DNA of 6,777 bases from CAYTQK01 sp964439745 (GCA_964439745.1 CAYTQK010000188.1:1-6777), one strand, 5' to 3'. Positions 1 to 6,715 are shown, counted from the stretch's first letter. Notes: generated from the sequence alone by a model not told the origin. Translations and numbers: made by a program.

Positions 1-63
1 TTTATTATTTGACGGGCATAACATTTTTTAAACTTTTTACGAAGCCATCAAAAATTCAAACTG

Positions 64-88
64 TCATGTACGACATGAGGCTTTTTTT
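64..88 (+). terminator. Weak terminator-like palindrome with T-run
   Basis: A perfect 6-bp inverted repeat, TCATGT (64-69) and ACATGA (73-78), encloses a 3-base loop and is followed after three bases by seven T residues (82-88). That is the shape of a small rho-independent terminator for a gene ending left of the window. The stem has only two G-C pairs and would be weak, and three bases separate it from the T-run. A palindromic operator or chance are equally possible readings. Confidence 0.25.
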
Positions 89-150
89 GCAAATTTTATG
101 TCGAAAAATTTCACCCCCCAGGCGAGCTGCCTTGACCGCAACTGCTGTGT

Positions 151-194
151 CGCGGGACATTCGCGGTAGATTTTCTACAGCTTCATGTCCCGCG
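151..194 (+). promoter_or_regulatory. Long imperfect hairpin in the gspF leader
   Basis: CGCGGGACAT (151-160) is perfectly complementary to ATGTCCCGCG (185-194). Inside it, GTAGA (166-170) pairs with TCTAC (174-178) around a TTT loop, and 163-164 can pair with 180-181. The whole 44-base stretch can therefore fold as one nearly continuous hairpin of about 17 base pairs, with a 2x3 internal loop and one mismatch. It ends 42 bases before the gspF start codon. No T-run follows on either strand, so it is not a standard terminator. A cis-acting mRNA structure, a protein-binding site or a dispersed intergenic palindrome would all fit. The fold is seen directly; the role is unknown. Confidence 0.55.
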
Positions 195-227
195 CCTGGC
201 ATCTGCGGCCAAATCAACTCGTGAGAT

Positions 228-237
228 ATCCGGGCTA
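228..237 (+). repeat. 10-bp direct repeat copy 1, at gspF start
   Basis: ATCCGGGCTA sits directly before gspF, its last base being the A of the ATG. An identical 10-mer lies at 1463-1472, beginning with the last base of the gspF stop. The pair brackets the reading frame almost to the base. Ten-base repeats are expected several times by chance in a window of this size, so meaning is uncertain. Confidence 0.35.
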
Positions 238-1463
238 TGCCTGTATTTGAATATACCGCCATAAACGCCAGGGGCAAAACGATCTCCGGCATTATCGATG
301 CCGACAGTGAGAATGCCGCCCGCGAAAAGCTCCGGGCCACGGCGGTCTATCCGGTCACCATCCAAGAGGCGTATGACACCGCCCCCAAAAAAGAGGGCGG
401 CCGGTTTCAGCGAATCCGTCTTTTTTCGCGGGTTCATCCCAATGAACTGACCATTACCACCCGCCAGCTGGCTACGCTGGTAGGCTCCGGTTTTCCGCTG
501 GCATCCGCCATTTACTCCCTGATCCCGCAGACCGGCTCGCCGGCCCTCAAAAAAATTCTTTCCCGTGTCAAAGACGCCATTGAAGAGGGCAACAGTTTTG
601 CCGAGGCCCTGGCGAATTTTCCGGACGTCTTTTCCCCCATCTATATCAACATGGTCCGCGCGGGTGAAGCCTCCGGCACCCTGGAAGTCGTGCTGGAACG
701 GCTGGCGGAAATCAATGAAAACCGGCAGGTACAGAAAAACCGCATCATTTCCATCCTGGCTTATCCCGCGGTGATGATGGTTCTGGGATGCGGCATCCTG
801 GCCTTTCTGCTGATCGGAATCGTGCCCCGCTTTGTCTCCATTTTTGAAGACATGAACCAGGTGCTGCCCCTGCCCACCCGTATTATTATCGGCTTCAGCG
901 ACCTGCTGGCCGGCTACTGGTGGCTGCTGGCAGGCCTGCTGATCGGGCTTTACCTGGTCCTCCAGGCTGTCATCAAAACCGAAAAGGGCCGCTACCAGAC
1001 GGACAAGCTCATCCTTCTTTCGCCCGGCATCAGTACTCTGGCCATAGAGGTCGCCCGGGCCCGTTTCGCCCGCATCCTGGGGTCCCTGCTGGAAAACGGA
1101 CTTCCCCTGCTGACGGCCCTGCACCTCGTCAAAAATATCGTCGGCAACAAACTTATTGCCGAGGCTATTGCCGATACCGCCGGAAAGGTGGAAAAAGGAA
1201 TGGGACTCGGTGCCGGCCTGGAGGAAGCGGGCATCTTTCCCATGCTGCCGGTGCAGATGATCAAGGTGGGCGAGCAGAGCGGGGACCTGGAAAAAATGCT
1301 GTTGAAAACGGCCGAGGTGTTTGAAAACGAGGTGGAAACCACCCTGGTCAGCCTGACCTCCCTGCTGCAGCCACTGCTGGTGGTCTTCATGGGGCTGATT
1401 ATCCTGTTTATCGTGCTGTCCATCATCCTGCCCATCTTCCAGATGAATCAGCTGGTGGGGTAA
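237..1463 (+). CDS. gspF: Type II secretion inner-membrane platform protein GspF
   Basis: GspF is the polytopic inner-membrane platform of the T2SS. It contacts the ATPase GspE and the GspL/M proteins and helps convert ATP turnover into pseudopilus growth. The 408-residue length is normal for the family. The N-terminus MPVFEYTAINARGK is the typical GspF opening, which fixes the start at 237 although the ribosome site is weak (only GTGAG, 11 bases upstream). Two T2SSF repeats are visible at about residues 70-195 and 272-395, each with the repeat-typical G-E-x-S-G element (RAGEASG at 141, KVGEQSG at 343). Hydrophobic segments lie at about 171-195, 222-245 and 376-400, matching the known three-helix topology. 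The gene is intact. Unusually, it is on the strand opposite gspD and gspE and its stop lies 6 bases from the convergent TPR gene. PilC of type IV pili is the related alternative; the neighbouring gspD and gspE favour GspF. Confidence 0.95.
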   Translation: MPVFEYTAINARGKTISGIIDADSENAAREKLRATAVYPVTIQEAYDTAPKKEGGRFQRIRLFSRVHPNELTITTRQLATLVGSGFPLASAIYSLIPQTGSPALKKILSRVKDAIEEGNSFAEALANFPDVFSPIYINMVRAGEASGTLEVVLERLAEINENRQVQKNRIISILAYPAVMMVLGCGILAFLLIGIVPRFVSIFEDMNQVLPLPTRIIIGFSDLLAGYWWLLAGLLIGLYLVLQAVIKTEKGRYQTDKLILLSPGISTLAIEVARARFARILGSLLENGLPLLTALHLVKNIVGNKLIAEAIADTAGKVEKGMGLGAGLEEAGIFPMLPVQMIKVGEQSGDLEKMLLKTAEVFENEVETTLVSLTSLLQPLLVVFMGLIILFIVLSIILPIFQMNQLVG

Positions 1464-1472
1464 TCCGGGCTA
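1463..1472 (+). repeat. 10-bp direct repeat copy 2, at gspF stop
   Basis: This is the second copy of ATCCGGGCTA. It spans the 6-base gap between the gspF stop and the stop codon of the convergent TPR gene, so it overlaps both stops. It is in the same orientation as the copy at 228-237. A very short sequence duplication accompanying a rearrangement is conceivable; coincidence is the simpler explanation. Confidence 0.35.
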
Positions 1473-2468
1473 AAACGGTACCGTTACGCCGGCCATGATG
1501 CCGCGGCCGCCGTGAACCGGCAGAATGGCCACCCGGCAGCAGGTGGTAAGATTTTCGATAAAGTCGGCGGAAAGACGCCGATTGTGCTTGTGCGCCGCCG
1601 AGACCGAACCATAGATGCTGCCGGCGTAAAACCCGAAATCCACCAGGGCGATCATGGTTCCCAGCACTTCCAGATCGTTGTCATAGGCCTCGGCCGCCGC
1701 CCAGATCATGCCGCCGTTGAACAGAAAAGAAACCAGGGCGTCCCGGTACCGGCCGCAATAAAGATATCCGCCCCCGGGGAAAACGGCCAGCCCCCCGGCC
1801 AGGGCCGGACTTTTACGGGCGGACAAAAATTCTTCCCGGCCGGCCTGCCCCGGGGCCAGCCGTTCTTCGAGCATCTCCGCCCGGAAGGGATCTTCTTCCC
1901 CGGCTCGGATCAGGGAAAAATACTCCGCGGCCCGGTCCAGGTCGGCGGCCGCCAACTCGGGGGAGGATTCCAGGTAAATCCAGCCCAGCTGATAAAAAAT
2001 CCGCTCCTGGAGGTCCTTGTCCCCGGCAGATTCCAGCATCTGTTTCAAGTTGGCCACGGCCGGCACCCGCCGGCCCATGGCGGCGTAACACCGGCTTACC
2101 ATGAACCCGGCCGTGGCCTGCGGTTCTGCGGCCAGGGAGCCGGCCGTTGCCAGGCCCTGAAATTTCTCCAGGGCCTGTTCGTATCGGGACTGCTGAAAAA
2201 AGGCCAGGCCGATCCGGAATCGGGCGTAATCGGTGCGAGCGTTTTCTGCAAACAGGTAGCAGAAGGTTTCGTATTCGATGACGGCCTGGGCATACTCCCC
2301 CCGGGCAAAAAAATGATCGGCCAGGCCGAGCTGCTGTTCCGGGGTAATCGTCCGGGCCGACACCGGAGCCACAAGGGCCCCGCTGAGGCCAATCAGCAGA
2401 ATTACCTCCACCAGCCAGGCCGGGAAGCGCCAGAGGACGTCCCGCTTATTCCGCCCACCAGTAATCAT
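1470..2468 (-). CDS. Exported TPR protein with hydrophobic C-terminal module
   Basis: This is a 332-residue protein from the ATG at 2468. I chose that start because GGAGG lies just upstream (2476-2472) and because it gives a clean signal peptide: basic residues near 6-14, a hydrophobic core to about 35 and a likely cleavage after APVSA (residue 38). In-frame ATG (2486) and TTG (2510) codons upstream have no ribosome site. Residues about 43-187 form roughly four TPR-like helical pairs, with Tyr, Ala and Gly at repeat-typical places, similar in style to BamD or YbgF scaffolds. Residues about 221-252 carry a P-A-L...F-P-G-G-G-Y-L-Y-C-G-R-Y-R-D-A...F-N-G motif followed by hydrophobic helices to about 290, which recalls the PGxGQxYxGR signature of DUF5683/TM2-like domains. 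The end, GVTVPF, resembles an outer-membrane beta-strand terminus. It overlaps the yidD-like gene by 23 bases and closes the operon. The probable role is an envelope scaffold or assembly factor; the exact function is unknown. Confidence 0.8.
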   Translation of the reverse strand: MITGGRNKRDVLWRFPAWLVEVILLIGLSGALVAPVSARTITPEQQLGLADHFFARGEYAQAVIEYETFCYLFAENARTDYARFRIGLAFFQQSRYEQALEKFQGLATAGSLAAEPQATAGFMVSRCYAAMGRRVPAVANLKQMLESAGDKDLQERIFYQLGWIYLESSPELAAADLDRAAEYFSLIRAGEEDPFRAEMLEERLAPGQAGREEFLSARKSPALAGGLAVFPGGGYLYCGRYRDALVSFLFNGGMIWAAAEAYDNDLEVLGTMIALVDFGFYAGSIYGSVSAAHKHNRRLSADFIENLTTCCRVAILPVHGGRGIMAGVTVPF

Positions 2469-2841
2469 TGGCCTCCAAGGGATCATGGCTGCGTCTTTGG
2501 CCGTCAACAAAAATTATCGGCGCCAGTGACAACTCGTCCCGGCCGCACCGCAGCAGCCGGTCGCAGGTCAGAATCCAGCCCGGCAGCAGACCGTGCCGGT
2601 CAAATGCCTGGCGGCTGTATTGGGAGCAGGTGGGATACATGGCACAACGATCGCCATCCACTGGAGAGAGCCACCGGCTGTAAAGGGAAAGAATGGAACC
2701 GGCCGCCGTATCACCCGCAGCCGGCACCGCTCCAGGAGACCGCTCGGCCCGGAGCGGGGTCCGCGCGCAGGCGGACAACCCCGCCAGGAAAAGCCCCAGC
2801 AGGCCGACTATCAGAACTGCTGCCATTGTCTGCCGCATCAT
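2446..2841 (-). CDS. yidD: YidD-family protein with lipoprotein signal
   Basis: The core from about residue 49 (numbering from the ATG at 2841) is a recognisable YidD domain: ILSLYSRWLSP, then CAMYPTCSQYSRQAF and DRLLRC. The three family cysteines are kept (66, 72 and 99 in this numbering). E. coli YidD is a short cytoplasmic, membrane-associated protein linked to YidC-dependent insertion. Here the domain is preceded by a hydrophobic N-terminus ending in LSAC, a lipobox with Cys at 25 and Ala at +2, so a lipid-anchored, probably outer-membrane, extracytoplasmic protein is predicted. The usual HPW after the last cysteine is replaced by GRD, and the C-terminus is extended to NDYWWAE. The start is ambiguous: ATG 2841, ATG 2838 (best spaced from GGGTGG at 2849-2844) or GTG 2847. 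The gene begins about 11 bases after gspE and overlaps the TPR gene. Family membership is firm; function in this location is not. Confidence 0.85.
   Translation of the reverse strand: MMRQTMAAVLIVGLLGLFLAGLSACARTPLRAERSPGAVPAAGDTAAGSILSLYSRWLSPVDGDRCAMYPTCSQYSRQAFDRHGLLPGWILTCDRLLRCGRDELSLAPIIFVDGQRRSHDPLEANDYWWAE
2472..2476 (-). promoter_or_regulatory. Ribosome binding site of the TPR gene
   Basis: GGAGG on the minus strand lies inside the last codons of the yidD-like gene, with three bases between it and the ATG at 2468. It is the only strong Shine-Dalgarno sequence near the candidate starts and decides the start. The short spacing and the overlap with the upstream stop suggest translational coupling. 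Confidence 0.6.
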
Positions 2842-2852
2842 CACCACCCGTT

Positions 2853-4562
2853 TTATCGCTGTGTCACCCGCAGCACCTCGGCGATGCTGGTCTCACCGGC
2901 CAGAATTTTTCCAATTCCGCTGTCGCGCAGGGTGGACATGCCCTTTTTCCTGGCCTGGGCCTCAATCTGGCTGGAGTCATGTGTGGTCAGAACCATCTTC
3001 TTAATGGTTTCGTCCATGACCATGATTTCAAAAATACCGACCCGGCCGCTGTATCCCGTGTTCAGACACCGGTCGCATCCCCGCTTGCGGTAAATTACCG
3101 TGTCGGTAAACCGTTCCGGATCACCGCCGACGCTTCTGATGGCTTCGGCATCGGCCACATAAGCCTCCTTGCAATGGGGACACAAGACCCGCACCAGGCG
3201 CTGGGCCACCACCGCGATCACCGAAGAGGAAATCAAAAACGGCTCCACCCCGATGTCAACCAACCGGGTAATGGCACTGGCCGAATCATTGGTATGCAGG
3301 GTGGAAAAGACAAGATGACCAGTCAGGGCGGACTGTACGGCGATATCCGATGTTTCCCGGTCGCGGATCTCCCCTACCAGAATAACGTCCGGGTCCTGCC
3401 GGACGATGGAGCGCAGCCCCTTGGCAAAGGTCAGCCCGATCTTGGTGTTGACCTGGATCTGGTTGATCCCGTTGATCTGATACTCCACCGGATCCTCAAT
3501 GGTAATGATATTGATATCCGGGTTGTTGATTGAGCTCAGGGCGGCGTACAGGGTAGTAGTCTTGCCGCTGCCGGTGGGACCGGTGACCAGGATAATCCCC
3601 CCGGAATAACGGATCAGCCGCTGTAGCAGCGCAAACTGGGCCGACGGCAGCCCCAGCTCGGACAGTTTCAGCAGGGTACCGGACTTGTTCAGCAGCCGCA
3701 GCACCAGGCGTTCGCCGGCGGTAATGGGGATGGAGGAAACGCGGATATCGATCTCCTGGTCGCCCACCCGCACCTGCATGCGCCCGTCCTGGGGAAGGCG
3801 TTTTTCGGCGATATTCATGTCGGCCATGACCTTGATGCGGGAAACCAGGGCCGGCTGAATGCGGCGGGGCGGCGTCAAAAAATCATACAGGATGCCGTCC
3901 ACCCGGTACCGGATCTTGAAGCTGTCCTGGTAGGCCTCCAGATGGATATCGCTGGCCTGGGCCTTGGCGGCCTCGGCCACAATGTAATTGACCAGGCGGA
4001 TAATGGGGGCGGCACTGGCGTCATCCAGCAGATCGGCCGTCTGATCGATCTCGTCGATGATATCGTCGGCATTTTCCATGTCCCGCACCAGTTCCTCGGC
4101 CGTGCCTCCGCCGCGGTCGTAAAGACCGCTGATGGCCGAACGAATGGCCTCCCGGGTGGTTGCCACCAGCGAGTATCCGCCGGCGCCCAGCAGACGGGCG
4201 AGATCATCGGCCGCCGCCAGATACGCGGGATCATTCAACGCGATGACACATTCGCCCCGGCCGCTTTCATCGGGTAGCCGCAGGGGGACCAGAAGATATT
4301 GTTTCAAAAACGCGGCCGGCACTTTTCCCAGCCGTTCGGCCACATCATCCGCCACCACCGGCTCTTCGTCAAAGGGAATACCGTACAGGGCGCTCTTAAT
4401 ACGGACCAGCTGCTGTTCGGTAATCAGCTTCCGTTTGACCAGCGCTTCCGCCAGCTGTCCCCCGTTGGCGGCCGCCACCCGATCAATCTTCTCCAGCTGC
4501 TGAGCCGAAAGTCCCAGCGGACCGGCCTGGTCGCGGATAATGGTAAGCAATTGGTTTTTCAT
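2853..4562 (-). CDS. gspE: Type II secretion ATPase GspE
   Basis: GspE is the cytoplasmic hexameric ATPase that powers pseudopilus assembly and is held to the inner membrane by GspL, next to GspF. The 569-residue protein is complete. An N-terminal GspE_N/MshEN-type region covers about 1-150, followed by an acidic linker (about 155-185) and the catalytic core. Visible motifs are Walker A GPTGSGKT (328-335), the Asp box ITIEDPVEY (353-361), Walker B DPDVILVGEIRD (390-401, with Glu398) and the His box TGHLVFSTLHTND (414-426). A CxxC pair (461/464) and a second (496/499) form the zinc-binding tetracysteine typical of GspE. SSSVIAVVAQRLVRVLCPHC is GspE-like rather than PilB-like. The start is the only ATG after an in-frame stop in the 33-base gap from gspD; no good ribosome site is present (GGAAGG is about 16 bases away), so it may depend on translation of gspD. 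Confidence 0.96.
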   Translation of the reverse strand: MKNQLLTIIRDQAGPLGLSAQQLEKIDRVAAANGGQLAEALVKRKLITEQQLVRIKSALYGIPFDEEPVVADDVAERLGKVPAAFLKQYLLVPLRLPDESGRGECVIALNDPAYLAAADDLARLLGAGGYSLVATTREAIRSAISGLYDRGGGTAEELVRDMENADDIIDEIDQTADLLDDASAAPIIRLVNYIVAEAAKAQASDIHLEAYQDSFKIRYRVDGILYDFLTPPRRIQPALVSRIKVMADMNIAEKRLPQDGRMQVRVGDQEIDIRVSSIPITAGERLVLRLLNKSGTLLKLSELGLPSAQFALLQRLIRYSGGIILVTGPTGSGKTTTLYAALSSINNPDINIITIEDPVEYQINGINQIQVNTKIGLTFAKGLRSIVRQDPDVILVGEIRDRETSDIAVQSALTGHLVFSTLHTNDSASAITRLVDIGVEPFLISSSVIAVVAQRLVRVLCPHCKEAYVADAEAIRSVGGDPERFTDTVIYRKRGCDRCLNTGYSGRVGIFEIMVMDETIKKMVLTTHDSSQIEAQARKKGMSTLRDSGIGKILAGETSIAEVLRVTQR

Positions 4563-4595
4563 GGGCGTCTTTGGTCTGCCTTCCGCTTATGGCGA

Positions 4596-6710
4596 CTACT
4601 CTTCCGGGACGGTTCCGGTCGGTTCTGTCATTCCCGGGTTCGGTTTTTCCGGCTGCGGCGGCTGGAGCGCTTCTTTCTCCTCCCGGCTCCGCGGCGTGGA
4701 TTCAATGTCTTCCGGTTTCCTCTGTTCCTCCCCCGGAGAAAACTCCAATCTGGAACCCTTTTTCAGTCGCTTGATATTCTCTTCCTTGTCATCGACCACC
4801 GCTTCGGCCTCATCAAAAGTCTTGATCACGCGCGGCGTCAAAAAAACAAACAGATTGCTCTTTTCGCGGGCGTCAGAGAGCCCCTTGAACAGCCAGCCCA
4901 GCAGGGGAATATCGCCCAGGCAGGGCACCCGGTATTCCACGCTGGACATGCTGTCGTCGATCAACCCGCCGATGACGATAGTATGCTGGTCGTGGACGAT
5001 GACGTTGGTCTCGATGGTCCGCTTGAGGGTGGCTGGCCGGTCCATGGAAACCGTGGTCAGAGTGTCCAGCCGGGTCACCTCCTGGGTCAGGTCCAGCCGG
5101 ATAAGCCGGTTTTCATTGATCTGCGGCTTGATCTTGAGGCTGATGCCGACATCCTTGTATTCATAGTTGCTGTAAGTCTCGGTGCTGGAGGTGGTGCCGA
5201 TCTTGGTCAGATAGGGAATATTCTTGCCGACGGTAATGCTGGCTTCGGTATTGTTGGTGGTCATTATCTGGGGCGTGGACAGGATATTGACATCCTTGTT
5301 CTTTTCATAGGCCTGGATAATGGCGGCCAGGTTGGGGAAGACGACATCCCCGATCTTGATGGCCTCGCCAAAGGCTCCCAGGGAAAATCCCGGCGGCAGG
5401 GTGCCCAGGCCGGCTTTATTACCGGGGGCGACCAGACCTAAGATATTGTTGTATCCCCGATCTTCACTGGCCCCGCCGAAACCGCCCCCATAGGCGCCGG
5501 CCTTGCCGTCGTAAGTGCCGTCGTTCATGGCCATCCATTCAGTACCCAGGCTGAAATCACTGTCCACGTTGACTTCCATGATAAGGCACTCGATATATAC
5601 CATGGAACGGGGAATATCCAGTTGTTCGATAATATCTTTCAGCACGGCGTAATCGTCCCGGTCGGCCATGATGATGAGACTGTTGGTGGCGCTGTCAGCG
5701 GTAATGCTGACATCCTTGGAAATCACTGGCGTCCGGCTCGCGCCCGCTCCCTCCTTGGGCTGATCCTTGGGCAGATTCAGCAGCACTTCCGACAACTCTT
5801 CGGCGTCGGCGTTTTTCAGATAATAAACATGAATTCGCTCTTTTCCCTGGGGCCTTTTGCGGTCCAGCATCTCGATCAGCTCCCTGACCTGGCTGAGCTC
5901 GGCCTGGCCGGCCAGAACCACCACGGCATTGGCCCGCTCATCGGCAATCAGCTTGATACCGCCCCGGGATTCAGGTTTGCGGCCCCGGGCCTGGTCCTGG
6001 AAAACATGCTCCAGGATGGAAACCATCTTGGCGGCGTCGGAGTACTCCAGGGGGATGACCGTCACCTGGCGGCCGATCCCGGTAACGTCAATCACCTTGA
6101 TAATCTTCTGCAACCGCTGGATATTGGAGGCGATATCCGTCACGATGAGCATGTTGGTGGAAGGATAGGAGAGCACCACGCCGGTTTTGGAAATCAGGGG
6201 GACCAGCAGCTGCTTGACCTCCTCCGTATCGGCATAAGTCAGCGGAATGATCTGGGTGACCACCTTATCCCCGGTCTCCCCCGCCTCATCCAGCAGGCCG
6301 GTGGCGATACTCTTGGTGCGGGCATCCACGGACTTGACGATCTTCGTCACCTGGCCGGATTCCACGGTGGTATAACCGTATACCTCCAGCACCGACTGAA
6401 AAACCTGGTAGGCCTCCTCGATGGAAATCTTGGAAGGGGAAATCACCGTCACCTTTTCCCGCATGTGTTCGTCGATGACAAAATTGCGGTTGGTAATCTC
6501 GCTGATAAACTTGATAAAGACCGTCAGGTCCACATCGTTAAAATCAACGGAAACCATGCGTTCGGAAACGTTTTTTTCTTCCGGTTCCCCGGGCTGATCT
6601 ACCTCCTGGCCGGCTGCCCGAACGGTTGTCAGGCCGAGGATAACCGCGCAGCATAACAGGCAGCACATCCATCCCGCCGGCTTCGGCATTTTTGTCAATA
6701 AATGATTCAA
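4596..6710 (-). CDS. gspD: Type II secretion outer-membrane secretin GspD
   Basis: GspD forms the outer-membrane channel through which folded periplasmic proteins leave. The 704-residue product is complete. A signal peptide occupies about 1-33 (cleavage near VRAA) and has four cysteines in its hydrophobic core. Periplasmic domains follow in the GspD order: N0 at about 52-125, then three NolW/secretin_N domains at about 152-209, 215-285 and 291-366. The secretin pore domain runs from about 375 to 630, with VNILSTPQI near 474, VIGGLIDD near 579 and the hallmark VPCLGDIPLLGWLFKG at 595-610. A Gly/Tyr-rich insert lies at about 401-420. A charged, Pro/Glu-rich tail of about 70 residues (635-704) follows the barrel and may dock a pilotin. 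The start is TTG, chosen because AGAGGAGG lies 5 bases upstream, whereas the first ATG (6689) is 26 bases away. Three N1-type domains distinguish it from PilQ. Confidence 0.96.
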   Translation of the reverse strand: MNHLLTKMPKPAGWMCCLLCCAVILGLTTVRAAGQEVDQPGEPEEKNVSERMVSVDFNDVDLTVFIKFISEITNRNFVIDEHMREKVTVISPSKISIEEAYQVFQSVLEVYGYTTVESGQVTKIVKSVDARTKSIATGLLDEAGETGDKVVTQIIPLTYADTEEVKQLLVPLISKTGVVLSYPSTNMLIVTDIASNIQRLQKIIKVIDVTGIGRQVTVIPLEYSDAAKMVSILEHVFQDQARGRKPESRGGIKLIADERANAVVVLAGQAELSQVRELIEMLDRKRPQGKERIHVYYLKNADAEELSEVLLNLPKDQPKEGAGASRTPVISKDVSITADSATNSLIIMADRDDYAVLKDIIEQLDIPRSMVYIECLIMEVNVDSDFSLGTEWMAMNDGTYDGKAGAYGGGFGGASEDRGYNNILGLVAPGNKAGLGTLPPGFSLGAFGEAIKIGDVVFPNLAAIIQAYEKNKDVNILSTPQIMTTNNTEASITVGKNIPYLTKIGTTSSTETYSNYEYKDVGISLKIKPQINENRLIRLDLTQEVTRLDTLTTVSMDRPATLKRTIETNVIVHDQHTIVIGGLIDDSMSSVEYRVPCLGDIPLLGWLFKGLSDAREKSNLFVFLTPRVIKTFDEAEAVVDDKEENIKRLKKGSRLEFSPGEEQRKPEDIESTPRSREEKEALQPPQPEKPNPGMTEPTGTVPEE

Positions 6711-6715
6711 AAAGA

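Larger units (their letters stand above)
1..236. other. Non-coding region upstream of gspF
   Basis: No convincing gene lies here. The stretch divides in two: bases 1-120 are about 32% G+C by hand count with many A and T runs, while bases 121-236 are about 59%, close to the neighbouring genes. A plus-strand frame stays open to base 224, but it starts with TTG, has no ribosome site, crosses the AT-rich half and resembles no family I know, so I treat it as chance. The pentamer GACAT or its complement ATGTC occurs four times (72-76, 98-102, 156-160, 185-189), each inside or beside an inverted repeat. The region probably holds the gspF promoter and 5' leader, but I could not identify a clear -35/-10 pair. 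TTGACG at 9-14 has no matching -10 box. Confidence 0.6.

Noticed and set aside
9..40. Promoter beginning TTGACG
   Set aside because: At spacings of 16-18 bases the following hexamers (AACTTT, ACTTTT, CTTTTT) do not resemble a -10 box.
197..211. Sigma-54 type promoter (TGGCA...GC)
   Set aside because: TGGCAT is present, but the required GC is not at the fixed spacing from the GG, so the element fails.
9..224. Small plus-strand open frame before gspF
   Set aside because: It starts at TTG with no ribosome site, spans the AT-rich half and two inverted repeats, and has no family signature.
183..1124. Minus-strand open frame opposite gspF (313 codons)
   Set aside because: It is the complement of well-supported gspF sequence, very rich in Gly, Gln and Asp, with no motif.
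1474..1485. Perfect palindrome AACGGTACCGTT at the gspF/TPR convergence, as a bidirectional terminator
   Set aside because: It can form only a 4-bp stem with a 4-base loop, is inside the TPR coding end and has no adequate T-run. It is probably a chance palindrome.
1512..3533. Long plus-strand open frame (673 codons) antisense to the TPR gene, yidD and gspE
   Set aside because: It lies opposite three genes with clear family motifs, is rich in Gly, Arg, His and Pro as expected from the complement of GC-rich coding DNA, and shows no recognisable domain.
4299..6656. Plus-strand open frames at 4299-5441 and 5622-6656
   Set aside because: They are complements of gspD and gspE coding sequence, with low-complexity composition and no family resemblance.
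2853..6710. Type IV pilus genes pilB/pilQ instead of gspE/gspD
   Set aside because: The ATPase shows the GspE-type QRLVRVLCPHC zinc region and the secretin has the N0 plus three N-domain layout of GspD.
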